From contig NC_088295.1 in the NCBI RefSeq assembly GCF_032854445.1, positions 90,663,836 through 90,727,835 on the forward strand: a DNA stretch of 64,000 nucleotides. Reading direction: 5' to 3'. The translations under genes and the position numbers were made by a program. Below the pieces are notes generated by a model. That model was given only the letters and a program-made list of their open reading frames with translations, was not told the origin of the DNA and searched no databases. Below are positions 25,573 through 39,566 of the stretch, in pieces. This DNA comes from Liolophura sinensis. Taxonomy: Eukaryota > Mollusca > Polyplacophora > Chitonida > Chitonidae. Position 1 is the stretch's first letter. Each line of letters opens with the position of its first letter.

Positions 25573-26548
25573 ACGAAATAGATCTCCCTGGATATTGTTG
25601 CCTGCACATACATGTACATGTACATGTAGGCATTTATCATGCACACTTGAAAACTCCCTGGTTACAGTTGCCACACAGTTGTGCACACTTGACATCTCCC
25701 TGGATACTGCTGGCACATATATGTACATGTAGGCATTCATGATGCACACTTGAAAACTCCCTGGTTACAGTTGCCACACAGTTGTGCACACTCGACATCT
25801 CCCTGGATACTATTGCATGGACATATATGTACATGAAGGCATTCATCAGGCACACTTGAAAACTCCCTGGTTACAGTTGACACACAGTTGTGCACACTCG
25901 ACATCTCATTGGATACTGCTGGCGCATATATGTACATGTAGGCATTCATCATGAAGACTTGAAAACTCCCTGGTTACAGTTGCCACACAGTTGTGCACAT
26001 TCGACATCTCCCTGGATACTGTTGCATGGACATATATGTACATGAAGGCATTCATCATGCACACTTGAAAACTCCCTGGTTACAGTTGCCACACAGTTGT
26101 GCACACTCGACATCCCCCTGGATACTGCTGGCGCATATATGTACATGTAGGCATTCATCATGCACACTTGAAAACTCCCTGGTTACAGTTGCCACACAGT
26201 TGTGCACACTCGACATCTCCCTGATACTGTTGCATGGGCATATATGTACATGAAGGCATTCATCATGCACACTTTGAAAACTCCCTGGTTACAGTTGCCA
26301 CACAGTTGTGCACACTCGACATCTCCCTGGATACTGCTGGCACATATATGTCCATGTCGGCATTTATCATGCACACTTGAAATCTTCCTAATTACAGCTG
26401 TCACACAGTCATGCACACTCGACATCTCCCTGGATACTGTTGCATGGACATATATGTACATGAAGGCATTCATCATGCACACCTGAAAACTCCCTGGTTA
26501 CAGATGCCACACAGTTGTGCACATTTAACACCTCATTGGTTACAGTTG
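25573..26548. repeat. Alternating 103/106 bp repeat, dimeric higher order
   Basis: The marker GGCATTCATCATGCACACTT and its variants recur (GCATT at 25630, 25733, 25839, 25942, 26048, 26151, 26256, 26360 and 26466), with steps of 103, 106, 103, 106, 103, 105, 104 and 106. Two monomer types alternate strictly: one with ATACTGCTGGCACATATATG (or GGCGCATA) and ATGTAGGC, the other with ATACTGTTGCATGGACATAT (or TATTGCATGG) and ATGAAGGC. Each monomer also contains two related halves, CTCCCTGGTTACAGTTG and CTCCCTGGATACTG-TG. The array therefore has nested periods of about 52, 104 and 209 bases. The short overlapping frames on both strands are by-products. Confidence 0.94.
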
Positions 26549-26864
26549 TATATCTAAGTGCTAATGGTTAGTAACAGCAAAAGCCCTTGGAATCAAAGCG
26601 CCTGGACAGGTAACTCTGCCTACATGTGTACATGTATGTCAGTTTCATAATTACATGCACTCTTTTACCACACACACGCACCCTCAGTTTTGAGAGGATG
26701 ACTTTGTTCCCTTGGTGTGCATTAGCCCAGAACATGCACCCAGTAAACATAAACATATACATATGCACAGAGACAGCTACACGTGGGCTTTGTTGCTCTG
26801 GAAAAAGTGTACATATATTCTGATATATCTCTCACCACAGGGCTGTAGATCTTTCACATTCACA
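26549..26864. other. Spacer between two large arrays
   Basis: About 316 bases of unique sequence separate the 103/106 bp array from the 83 bp array. It contains ACATGTGTACATGTATGTC near 26622-26640 and no recognisable gene or element. Confidence 0.6.
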
Positions 26865-29800
26865 CTGATACAGACAGGGAATCCTATACGGCCCATATGT
26901 CCCTCACATAGACACAAGCCACATTGGATTGCCAGACTACATGTACACTGATACAGACATGGAATCCTACACGGCCCATATGTCCCCCACATAGACACAA
27001 GCCACACTGGATTGCCAGACTACATGTACACCGATACAGACATGGATCCTACATGGCCCATATGTCCCCCACATAGACGCAAGCCACACTGGATTGCCAG
27101 ACTACATGTACACCGATACAGACATGGAATCCTACACGGCCCATATGTCCCCCACATAGACACAAGTCACAATGGATTGCCAGACTACATGTACAATGAT
27201 ACAGACATGGAACCCTACACGGCCCATATGTCCCTCACATAGACACAAGCCACATTGGATTGCCAGACTACATGTACACCGATACAGACATGGAATCCTA
27301 CACGGCCCATATGTCCCTCACATAGACACAAGCCACATTGGATTGCCAGACTACATGTACACCAATACAGACATGGAATCCTACACGGCCCATATGTCCC
27401 CCACATAGACACAAGCCACACTGGATTGCCAGACTACATGTACACCGATACAGACATGGAACCCTACATGGCCCATATGTCCCTCACATAGACACAAGCC
27501 ACAATGGATTGCCAAACTACATGTACACCGATACAGACATGGAATCCTACATGGCCCATATGTCCCCCACATAGACACAAGCCACAATGGATTGCCAGAC
27601 TACATGTACACCGATACAGACATGGAATCCTACATGGCCCATATGTCCCCCACATAGACACAAGCCACACCGGATTGCCAGACTACATGTACACCGATAC
27701 AGACATGGAATCCTACATGGCCCATATGTCCCCCACATAGACACAAGCCACACTGGATTGCCAGACTACATGTACACTGATACAGACAGGGAATCCTATA
27801 CAGCCCATATGTCCCCCACATAGACACAAGCCACACTGGATTGCCAGACTACATGTACACTGATACAGACAGGGAATCCTACATGGCCCATATGTCCCCC
27901 ACATAGACACAAGCCACACCGGATTGCCAGACTACATGTACACCGATACAGACATGGAATCCTACATGGCCCATATGTCCCCCACATAGACACAAGCCAC
28001 ACTGGATTGCCAGACTACATGTACACTGATACAGACAGGGAATCCTATACGGCCCATATGTCCCTCACATAGACACAAGCCACAATGGATTGCCAGACTA
28101 CATGTACACCGATACAGACATGGAATCCTACATGGCCCATATGTCCCCCACATAGACACAAGCCACACCGGATTGCCAGACTACATGTACACCGATACAG
28201 ACATGGAATCCTACATGGCCCATATGTCCCCCACATAGACACAAGCCACACTGGATTGCCAGACTACATGTACACTGATACAGACAGGGAATCCTATACA
28301 GCCCATATGTCCCTCACATAGACACAAGCCACATTGGATTGCCAGACTACATGTACACTGATACAGACAGGGAATCCTACACGGCCCATATGTCCCCCAC
28401 ATAGACACAAGCCACACTGGATTGCCAGACTACATGTACACCGATACAGACATGGAATCCTACATGGCCCATATGTCCCCCACATAGACACAAGCCACAC
28501 TGGATTGCCAGACTACATGTACACTGATACAGACATGGAACCCTACACGGCCCATATGTCCCTCACATAGACACAAGCCACACTGGATTGCCAGACTACA
28601 TGTACACTGATACAGACATGGAACCCTACACGGCCCATATGTCCCTCACACAGACACAAGCCACACTGGATTGCCAGACTACATGTACACTGATACAGAC
28701 ATGGAATCCTACACGGCCCATATGTCCCTCACATAGACACAAGCCACACCGGATTGCCAGACTACATGTACACTGATACAGACAGGGAATCCTACACGGC
28801 CCATATGTCCCTCACATAGACACAAGCCACACTGGATTGCCAGACTACATGTACACTGATACAGACATGGAATCCTACACGGCCCATATGTCCCTCACAT
28901 AGACACAAGCCACACTGGATTGCCAAACTACATGTACACCGATACAGACATGGAATCCTACATGGCCCATATGTCCCCCACATAGACACAAGCCACACTG
29001 GATTGCCAGACTACATGTACACTGATACAGACATGGAATCCTACACGGCCCATATGTCCCCCACATAGACACAAGCCACACCGGATTGCCAGACTACATG
29101 TACACCGATACAGACATGGAATCCTACATGGCCCATATGTCCCCCACATAGACACAAGCCACACTGGATTGCCAGACTACATGTACACTGATACAGACAG
29201 GGAATCCTATACAGCCCATATGTCCCTCACATAGACACAAGCCACACTGGATTGCCAGACTACATGTACACTGATACAGACATGGAATCCTACACGGCCC
29301 ATATGTCCCCCACATAGACACAAGCCACACCGGATTGCCAGACTACATGTACACCGATACAGACATGGAATCCTACATGGCCCATATGTCCCCCACATAG
29401 ACACAAGCCACACTGGATTGCCAGACTACATGTACACTGATACAGACAGGGAATCCTATACAGCCCATATGTCCCTCACATAGACACAAGCCACACTGGA
29501 TTGCCAGACTACATGTACACCGATACAGACATGGAATCCTACACGGCCCATATGTCCCCCACATAGACACAAGCCACACCGGATTGCCAGACTACATGTA
29601 CACCGATACAGACATGGAATCCTACACGGCCCATATGTCCCCCACATAGACACAAGCCACACTGGATTGCCAGACTACATGTACACCGATACAGACATGG
29701 AATCCTACACGGCCCATATGTCCCCCACATAGACACAAGCCACACTGGATTGCCAGACTACATGTACACTGATACAGACATGGAATCCTACACGGCCCAT

Positions 29801-32800
29801 ATGTCCCCCACATAGACACAAGCCACACTGGATTGCCAGACTACATGTACACTGATACAGACATGGAATCCTAAACGGCCCATATGTCCCCCACATAGAC
29901 ACAAGCCACACTGGATTGCCAGACTACATGTACACCGATACAGACATGGAACCCTACACGGCCCATATGTCCCCCACATAGACACAAGCCACACCGGATT
30001 GCCAGACTACATGTACACTGATACAGACATGGAATCCTACACGGCCCATATGTCCCCCACATAGACACAAGCCACACCGGATTGCCAGACTACATGTACA
30101 CCGATACAGACATGGAATCCTACACGGCCCATATGTCCCTCACATAGACACAAGCCACACTGGATTGCCAGACTACATGTACACCGATACAGACATGGAA
30201 CCCTACACGGCCCATATGTCCCCCACATAGACACAAGCCACACCGGATTGCCAGACTACATGTACACTGATACAGACATGGAATCCTACACGGCCCATAT
30301 GTCCCCCACATAGACACAAGCCACACCGGATTGCCAGACTACATGTACACTGATACAGACATGGAATCCTACATGGCCCATATGTCCCCCACATAGACAC
30401 AAGCCACACCGGATTGCCAGGCTACATGTACACTGATACAGACATGGAATCCTACACGGCCCATATGTCCCCCACATAGACACAAGCCACATTGGATTGC
30501 CAGACTACATGTACACCGATACAGACATGGAACCCTACACGGCCCATATGTCCCTCACATAGACACAAGCCACACCGGATTGCCAGACTACATGTACACC
30601 GATACAGACATGGAATCCTACATGGCCCATATGTCCCTCACATAGACACAAGCCACACCGGATTGCCAGACTACATGTACACCGATACAGACATGGAACC
30701 CTACACGGCCCATATGTCCCTCACATAGACACAAGCCACACCGGATTGCCAGACTACATGTACACCGATACAGACATGGAACCCTACACGGCCCATATGT
30801 CCCTCACATAGACACAAGCCACACCGGATTGCCAGACTACATGTACACTGATACAGACATGGAACCCTACACGGCCCATATGTCCCCCACATAGACACAA
30901 GCCACACTGGATTGCCAGACTACATGTACAATGATACAGACAGGGAATCCTATACAGCCCATATGTCCCTCACATAGACACAAGCCACACTGGATTGCCA
31001 GACTACATGTACACCGATACAGACATGGAATCCTACATGGCCCATATGTCCCCCACATAGACACAAGCCACACCGGATTGCCAGACTACATGTACACCGA
31101 TACAGACATGGAATCCTACACGGCCCATGTGTCCCCCACATAGACACAAGCCACACCGGATTGCCAGACTACATGTACACTGATACAGACATGGAACCCT
31201 ACACGGCCCATATGTCCCCCACATAGACACAAGCCACACTGGATTGCCAGACTACATGTACACTGATACAGACATGGAATCCTACACGGCCCATATGTCC
31301 CTCACATAGACACAAGCCACACCGGATTGCCAGACTACATGTACACTGATACAGACATGGAATCCTACATGGCCCATATGTCCCCCACATAGACACAAGC
31401 CACACCGGATTGCCAGACTACATGTACACCGATACAGACATGGAATCCTACATGGCCCATATGTCCCTCACATAGACACAAGCCACACTGGATTGCCAGA
31501 CTACATGTACACCGATACAGACATGGAACCCTACACGGCCCATATGTCCCCCACATAGACACAAGCCACACTGGATTGCCAGACTACATGTACACTGATA
31601 CAGACATGGAATCCTACACGGCCCATATGTCCCCCACATAGACACAAGCCACACTGGATTGCCAGACTACATGTACACTGATACAGACATGGAATCCTAC
31701 ATGGCCCATATGTCCCTCACATAGACACAAGCCACACTGGATTGCCAGACTACATGTACACTGATACAGACATGGAATCCTACACGGCCCATATGTCCCC
31801 CACATAGACACAAGCCACATTGGATTGCCAGACTACATGTACACTGATACAGACATGGAATCCTACACGGCCCATATGTCCCCCACATAGACACAAGCCA
31901 CACTGGATTGCCAGACTACATGTACACTGATACAGACATGGAATCCTACACGGCCCATATGTCCCTCACATAGACACAAGCCACACCGGATTGCCAGACT
32001 ACATGTACACTGATACAGACATGGAATCCTACACGGCCCATATGTCCCCCACATAGACACAAGCCACACTGGATTGCCAGACTACATGTACACTGATACA
32101 GACATGGAATCCTACACGGCCCATATGTCCCTCACATAGACACAAGCCACACTGGATTGCCAGACTACATGTACACTGATACAGACATGGAACCCTACAC
32201 GGCCCATATGTCCCCCACATAGACACAAGCCACACTGGATTGCCAGACTACATGTACACTGATACAGACATGGAATCCTACACGGCCCATATGTCCCCCA
32301 CATAGACACAAGCCACACTGGATTGCCAGACTACATGTACACTGATACAGACATGGAATCCTACACGGCCCATATGTCCCCCACATAGACACAAGCCACA
32401 CTGGATTGCCAGACTACATGTACACTGATACAGACATGGAATCCTACATGGCCCATATGTCCCTCACATAGACACAAGCCACATTGGATTGCCAGACTAC
32501 ATGTACACTGATACAGACATGGAATCCTACACGGCCCATATGTCCCTCACATAGACACAAGCCACACTGGATTGCCAGACTACATGTACACTGATACAGA
32601 CATGGAATCCTACACGGCCCATATGTCCCCCACATAGACACAAGCCACACCGGATTGCCAGACTACATGTACACTGATACAGACATGGAATCCTACATGG
32701 CCCATATGTCCCTCACATAGACACAAGCCACACCGGATTGCCAGACTACATGTACACTGATACAGACATGGAATCCTACATGGCCCATATGTCCCCCACA

Positions 32801-33585
32801 TAGACACAAGCCACACCGGATTGCCAGACTACATGTACACTGATACAGACAGGGAACCCTACACGGCCCATATGTCCCCCACATAGACACAAGTCACACT
32901 GGATTGCCAGACTACATGTACACTGATACAGACATGGAACCCTACACGGCCCATATGTCCCCCACATAGACACAAGCCACAATGGATTGCCAGACTACAT
33001 GTACACTGATACAGACATGGAACCCTACACGGCCCATATGTCCCCCACATAGACACAAGCCACACTGGATTGCCAGACTACATGTACACTGATACAGACA
33101 TGGAACCCTACACGGCCCATATGTCCCCCACATAGACACAAGCCACACCGGATTGCCAGACTACATGTACACCGATACAGACATGGAACCCTACACGGCC
33201 CATATGTCCCCCACATAGACACAAGCCACACTGGATTGCCAGACTACATGTACACTGATACAGACATGGAATCCTACACGGCCCATATGTCCCTCACATA
33301 GACACAAGCCACACTGGATTGCCAGACTACATGTACACTGATACAGACATGGAACCCTACACGGCCCATATGTCCCCCACATAGACACAAGCCACACCGG
33401 ATTGCCAGACTACATGTACACTGATACAGACAGGGAACCCTACACGGCCCATATGTCCCCCACATAGACACAAGCCACACTGGATTGCCAGACTACATGT
33501 ACACCGATACAGACAGGGAATCCTACACGGCCCATATGTCCCCCACATAGACACAAGCCACACTGGATTGCCAGACTACATGTAC
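26865..33585. repeat. 83 bp satellite-like array, 81 copies (6.7 kb)
   Basis: Each monomer starts with CTGATACAGACATGGAATCC or CCGATACAG, has CCCATATGTCCC in the middle and ends GCCAGACTACATGTACA. The length equals 81 copies less a single missing A near 27037 (CATGGATCC for CATGGAATCC) and the last base, so the array is almost free of indels. The same minus-strand frame recurs in exact 83-base register from 27215 to 33357. Variation is limited to a few switch sites: CTGAT/CCGAT, ACATGG/ACAGGG, GGAATCC/GGAACCC, ACACGG/ACATGG/ATACAG, CCCCCAC/CCCTCAC, and CACTGG/CACCGG/CATTGG/CAATGG. The monomer is C-rich over G by about two to one. The many 68- and 78-codon frames on both strands are phase artefacts of the repeat (83 leaves remainder 2 on division by 3). 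No protein is supported. Confidence 0.98.
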
Positions 33586-34206
33586 GGCCATTCATTTATT
33601 ACATGTATTTTATCTTTTGATGGAATCTGCTATTACTGGATTCATCCCTACATCAAAATTTAAATGGGTGAATAAATAACACTTTGCAGAGCTTAAAGAC
33701 TATTTCCCGGAATAAAAGATTGATGAAATATTCAGCAGATGCTATTTCGAAACCATGCTTAAAAGCTTAAATGCAAGTGCATGCACAATATCTGACTAAA
33801 TACTTGCCAGCTCGGAATACACATAATCTAAATCCTACATGATTATAGCTATATGCCATATTTATTCCATAAACCTCTCTCTGAGAACATCCTAACTATG
33901 CTCTGTAAAACTCCTTGTACTGTGAACTAGAAATTCCTAAAGTACTCCTCTTAGGAAAATTAGTGCTCAGACAAAACAAGAGTTACAAAGCTGAGAGTGA
34001 ATCTACTTTTAAGAGGTCATCATAACCTTGGCTGAGCTAGCATCTCTGAAATGTTTCCCGTAGTAACGGGAAAACTTTCTGATACCCAACAAACAACAGA
34101 CGCAGCATTAGGAGAAGGCATGTAATGCTGACATGCTAGCCCAGGTATACATGTATGGGGTAGCTTATAATGTACAACAGAAACAGGCTATTGTTCCTCT
34201 TAAAGA
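33586..34206. other. Unique noncoding stretch, no gene seen
   Basis: A+T-rich single-copy DNA directly after the 83 bp array. No frame of note, no tandem array and no recognised element. Confidence 0.55.
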
Positions 34207-34310
34207 CGGCAGTGGATTAGCTGAGTGGCCAGGAGACTGACTTGAGGCTCATAGCACAGACATACCTGCGCTGGCATACCTGTACACTGCTGCTGGCAGG
34301 ATAGACCCGT
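34207..34310 (+). mobile_element. Possible degenerate tRNA-derived SINE head
   Basis: TTAGCTGAGTGGCC near 34217-34230 matches the tRNA A-box form TRGCNNAGTGG exactly over TAGCTGAGTGG. A B-box-like GGATAGACCC lies at 34299-34308 (compare GGTTCGANNCC). The spacing of about 80 bases is too long for an ordinary tRNA, and no cloverleaf is apparent, so this is not called a tRNA gene. A decayed Pol III-type SINE head is the more likely reading, but chance cannot be excluded. Confidence 0.3.
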
Positions 34311-37300
34311 TCTGTTCACCCTAAACACTCGGGCCTAATTGTCAAGCTGCCAGATTCCTCTTGTATTCCACACATTTGTAATCCAGCCTGAAGTCAAGTA
34401 CACAGCCACTATGCACACACTGTACATCTGCAAGTACAGGGGGACTGTGTGAAGCTTCTCCCAGAGGTACAAGAGGGGTGTTGTAGGGGTGCAGGCAGGT
34501 GGGTGCTAGTGAGGGGTGTGTGGTAAAGGCCACATCTAACTACAACTTCTAGTCATTTCCAACAAACAGCAAATATGAGATAGCTGGGAAAACCCGCTTC
34601 CAGGTGTCCCTACTCTATTCTAGTCACATCATACGTTGGCTGCCCTTTGGGAAAGTCTTCTCACCAAAACACACGACTGATTCAGAGTCGACAGCATGTT
34701 TGAGGGAATAGACGTAGGCGCCATCATCAGGGGATAGAACCCTCATTCTACACTGTTAACCATGTACTGTACCCTACACAAAAAACTGTTTCACAAATGT
34801 ACGTATGGTGGCAAGATGAAAACGTACTTTTAAGCAACAGAACGGATCAAATCAAAGACAATTACCCTAATTCTTCTAATTTTTGGGACATGTGGACTGC
34901 TCTTTTTAGCCAATATACATGTAATTGTAGCACGAATATTTAGTTTCTTTTTTCACATGGCTAGTTCTCTCTCTCTCTCTCTCTCTCTCTTCCCCCCCCC
35001 CCCCCACCTCCTCCCTTGCTACAGTACCAATGAACAAATTATTTGGACATGTTAATTATCAAAACCAGCCAAAATCACAATATGTCTGTTATATCATGAA
35101 GTTTGGTAAATCCTAAAATAATTCAGTTCTAGACAGGCAGCAATGAAACAAGGACATATACATGTAGTTATATTTGTTGAAAATATTATTTTAGTGTGAC
35201 ATCTGGCCAGCGGCAACTTCATGTATGTTATGTGTTCAGTGAGAATTATTACATGAAAGTGTGACAGAATAAACTAATACTATGATATAAATATTTGATT
35301 GACAATAAAATCAATAGATTCGAAAAGTTCAGAGTTGTCTTTATTTAATATCTACATGTATCCAAATTTTGATAGGTACCAGTATTGTCCATACTATATG
35401 TAGGTGTCTTCAGCTAATAGTGAGAGGCTTGGTGTTGTAAACACATAATCATGAGATGATGATATCTGGTTAACAGTTGGACTGCACTGCTGTCCCATCT
35501 CCCTGATGAAGGCACACCTGACAGGTAGTAATGAAGAGTACATCATTTCACCCTGACTGTAATCCACACTCTGCACACAGACAATCCTGCCACCAGAGAC
35601 ACAAAACATATGTGAATACCTAACTGTATAAGGAGGCTATAGCTAGTGCTAATTGAGCTTGTGCTATACTGGCCTTGTTAGTGAGGGGGATATCCAGCCT
35701 TAAAGAGAGGTCACTCTGTGAATGGATGGTGTGAATGACCCTGGGGCTACTCTACACAGCATACTCCACAGCCCTCTACTGCTCCTTACCACTGCACCCC
35801 TCATCACTATGTAACCCTCAGCACCAGCTACTCCAGGCCTTAGAACCAATGCCAACTACCCACAGCCACAGACTAACACCAGTATCTGTATTTACTTACT
35901 GACATGTCAAAATAAAGCAGCAGAACAAATTGACAGTATCCCTTCAAAAACCATGCCTAGCTATGTACTTTCTCAATAAGGATTATCAGCTGCGAGCAAT
36001 AACCCTTGGCCAGGGGATATGGGGGAAGGCAATATATGACCCTGTTTAGGAGGTACAACAACAACCACCAGGTGATGCCACTGACAGACAGGAAGTGGAA
36101 TTTTGTCAGACAAGTTTAGGCAAAGGTAGGAAAACAAGAAAACATTGACTTTAAGTGACTTTCCAGCCGGCAAATTAAGAGCCAGACAGAGAAGAATGTT
36201 GAAGTATTGGGCACCTGGCACACTGCCTACTCCATTCTGGTGAATCAGCTCTCCTTGTCTGAACTCTCCTTCTCCTACAATACAAATGAGGCTCCTTCTG
36301 GGCACCAACATCTGCTCCTCACTAACCTCCCTTTTTCTTCAATTCCTTGTGCTTAAGGGAATAACTTTTACACAAGTCATAGTTTACATTTTTGAATGTT
36401 TGACACAAATTGAAGAAGGCAGCAGTGGAAGGGATAAGACAGGGTAGGGCCGGTTGGATATTGATTTTACACAAGTGGGAATTCTACTGAAATGAGATAC
36501 GACGAAATCTCGCTCAGCGCTTACCAAGATGGCATCTGTTGGAATTGCTGGAGGGTTTTTAGGCTTTAAAAAAACAAAACAAAAAAAAAAAAACAGAAAC
36601 ACTAGCATGAGCCCTCATCAGATTTCACTAGTCAATGTACCGTACATGTGTACAAATATGTCTTCCATAATCAATGATAATGTCCTGTACAAAAGTCAGA
36701 TGAAACTGTTCCCACATCAAGACAATATTTGGGGACAAATCTCCCCTTTGTTTCACTACAAAACTAAAAAAAAAGAAATTAACAAGAACACATCAGATGA
36801 GCATACACATGTAATGTAAACTTATTAGAGAATATTTGTGACAAATAAAACAAAAATGCACTTCAAAAATCCACACTCTAATTTCAAAATTACAGCAAAA
36901 ATACTATTTAATAGCATATCAATCATATCATGGGTATTCCCGCAACAGGAATTCATATTCCTAAATGCCATTGTGTTTAACACAATTGAATATTTGGGAA
37001 TTTTGATTAAATTGTCCCAATCTTTCAATTCAAAGATAAATTTTTATTTTGAAGATAACATTATTATGCTAAGCTTTTCCTTTCATAATCTGTTAGATCA
37101 TGAGGTGCAAGTGATACAGTGTCTTGTAAGAAATGGACAAATAGCCTCTAACTCAAGGACTTCATTCCACCCTTAACCTAATATCAAGCACACAGCTAAA
37201 TGTTATCATCGTCTCTTACGCTCATTTTTTTTCTTCTTTCTGGTCATTGATAGCAGAGCGTCACTTAATTGTGTTTACCTCTAAGCCATACTGTGAACTG

Positions 37301-39566
37301 ATTTAAAGCGTGTCACACACAATCAGACCTTGGGTTCCTGTTCAATTTACCAAGGAGCAGTTTTTTCCCCAGTTTCTTCTGAGAGGGAACGTCAGCTTTG
37401 TTCAGATACAACAGCTTCAAGGTGTGATTCTTATGCAAATTTTTTACGCAGCTTCATAGGTCTAGGTGAGGTGATAAGAACACTTTCATTTTGTTCCGAG
37501 GTCCACTACCTAATTCCACCTCTCGGCAAACAGAAAGCATCAGGTCACCACTGCAGAAGACTTAATTTCTTCATCCTCATGCTTCAGTTTTATCCCTGTT
37601 CACGTTTAATCAAGAAAATCTAACAAGTAATTTGCAGTCAGCGCTGGTTACAGCAAAGCCAGATTACATACGGCTGCTTCTACATGGGTGAGAAAATATG
37701 AGGAGAGTAGAAGAAATCTGTTACAAGTGATAATAACCTGGCATTAGTTACACAGCACAGCTATCCCTCATTGCTCATGCCCAAAATCTGCTTTGCCATG
37801 AGCAGAAATTAGAAATCATTGTTCAGCATTTTTCTCCTGGCAGTGGAAAAGGCAAACAGCAGTCTTGTAATAACTTTTGGCAACCCAATGGCGTTTTTCT
37901 TATCAGGTTTCAGACAGGGTCCGATTTTTTAAACAAAATTGACCATCAAGTTGGGCTGAGGAGCGGGCTAATCAAATGTCTTTCATCTGGCCTGTAATGT
38001 CAGCTTCTTTCCCCACAGACAATGTACAGACTGATCCTGTAGGTACACAAGCCATTGGGCCACTGTCGATAATTCCCCACGGTTTGTTTGTCCAATATTT
38101 GAGGTCCTCCGTCAATATTTCCTGGTCGACTAGGGTCAGCAGAAGGCCGTTTTCCGCTCCTGATGCATAACTGTCTCCAGGCATGAGCCGTCACATTTAC
38201 CTCATGTGTTTACACAGATTTCCATGTCACATTCACCAGAACATCTGTTACAAATTCATCAAGGATCGAGGAACAAAAAGTTTGAGACATTTCTTGGTGT
38301 TAGTTGATGTCTGCCAGGGGGCGTTGATGATGCCTCAATAGCCCTGGTCCCATCCTATTTCTGTGCCGTAACCATTTAAACCCTGCCACAGCCTCACCTC
38401 AAAAAGTCATCAAAGAACAACACAAACAAATCAACAAACTTCCTTTTCAAAGTCCTAAAATCCACAACAAAACACTTCAGGAGCTCTTTTTAAAACAATG
38501 ACTTTTTACATACTTTCTTCACTCGCCATTATTCTAGACTTGAGATTAATTCCTGTCAAAAAGCAACATTGTAACATTGCCTTTAGACTGTATTCAATGG
38601 CTACCAAACTACAGCCCTTGGACTTATTAATGATTGATAAGACTTCAATTCTTTCACAATGGTCTGACAAAATGCTGACAAGGTATGAACTAATCAATGA
38701 AAACCTCAACATAACAAAAAACAAACTAAAAATGAGGAGGAAAAACAAACAACAAAAACAATGAAATGACACTGTCACTGACAAAAACACCTCAGAAGCT
38801 AGAGGGAATGACATGTTTATGAAGAACTTAAGCTATATTATTCATGTAATTACTTCAACTGAATAATGACAGAAGAAAATGGTTGACACCTATACAGAAG
38901 GCAAACGTCTAGCAAGCAGAATCTTTGTCACAAGCTGCCAGTCACTGGGCCAATGGATGACCCCAAACATCAAACAGGTATGCATAATTAACGACTGACA
39001 ACATCACCTGTCAACAGACAGTGTCAGGTAATTGCTGTAATTTATGTCCCTACAATGGTCTTAGTGACCACTTAAACTCCCCTAAATGACACCCCCTACC
39101 AGCAATTGACCATGGCTCATGCCTGACGGAATTGGAGCCATGATTAATTAACATAGTTAAGCACACATGCATGTTCTGTCAGTTGATTGGACAAAATCAT
39201 TTTTTCCCACTCATTAGACAAGGGTAATTGGCCATCAATCAAGAGTCCCATGCTGGAACTGGCTCTGCACCACACACCATCCACCATTAGTAACACACAC
39301 ATGTAAGGCCTCCATTCTAGTCTGATCACTAAAAACATCTTAATTTATTGTTCCGTAAGAAAAACTTGAAACATGTGAAGTTCAAACAAGTGCAAAAACA
39401 TGTTGTGCAATTGAATGAACAAACTGTTCTGTAAAAACACCTAATAAACTATGACCATGCATTGCCAGGATACAAAGATCTCAGGCTGGTCTGATATTGT
39501 ATACTAACCAATAACTGTTATTAAACAGATTTTGTTCAAATCTTCAAAATCAAGTATCTATTACCC
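34311..39566. other. Unique noncoding stretch with simple runs
   Basis: No supported gene. The frames at 35973-36311 (minus, 112 codons), 36838-37176 (plus, 112) and 36529-36819 (plus, 96) lack domains, and the last runs through an A-rich patch at about 36570-36595. The low-repeat segment at about 37220-37600 carries a perfect octamer ATGCAAAT at 37433-37440 and CTTTGTTC upstream near 37396, so it is a candidate regulatory block. The segment at about 37960-38200 is another low-repeat block with open frames on both strands. Confidence 0.5.
34966..35005. repeat. (TC)n run followed by C14
   Basis: An uninterrupted TC dinucleotide run of 26 bases (34966-34991) passes directly into fourteen C's (34992-35005). 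The whole is a pure pyrimidine tract on the plus strand, able in principle to form triplex or i-motif structures. Confidence 0.97.

Noticed and set aside
26777-33563. Dozens of 68- and 78-codon frames resembling a Cys-rich gene family
   Set aside because: They recur every 83 bases in shifting frames and overlap each other. They are phase by-products of one noncoding monomer.
36529-36819. Start of a gene at AAGATGGCATCTG
   Set aside because: A good-looking start context, but the frame runs within about 15 codons into an A-rich tract and shows no domain or donor site.
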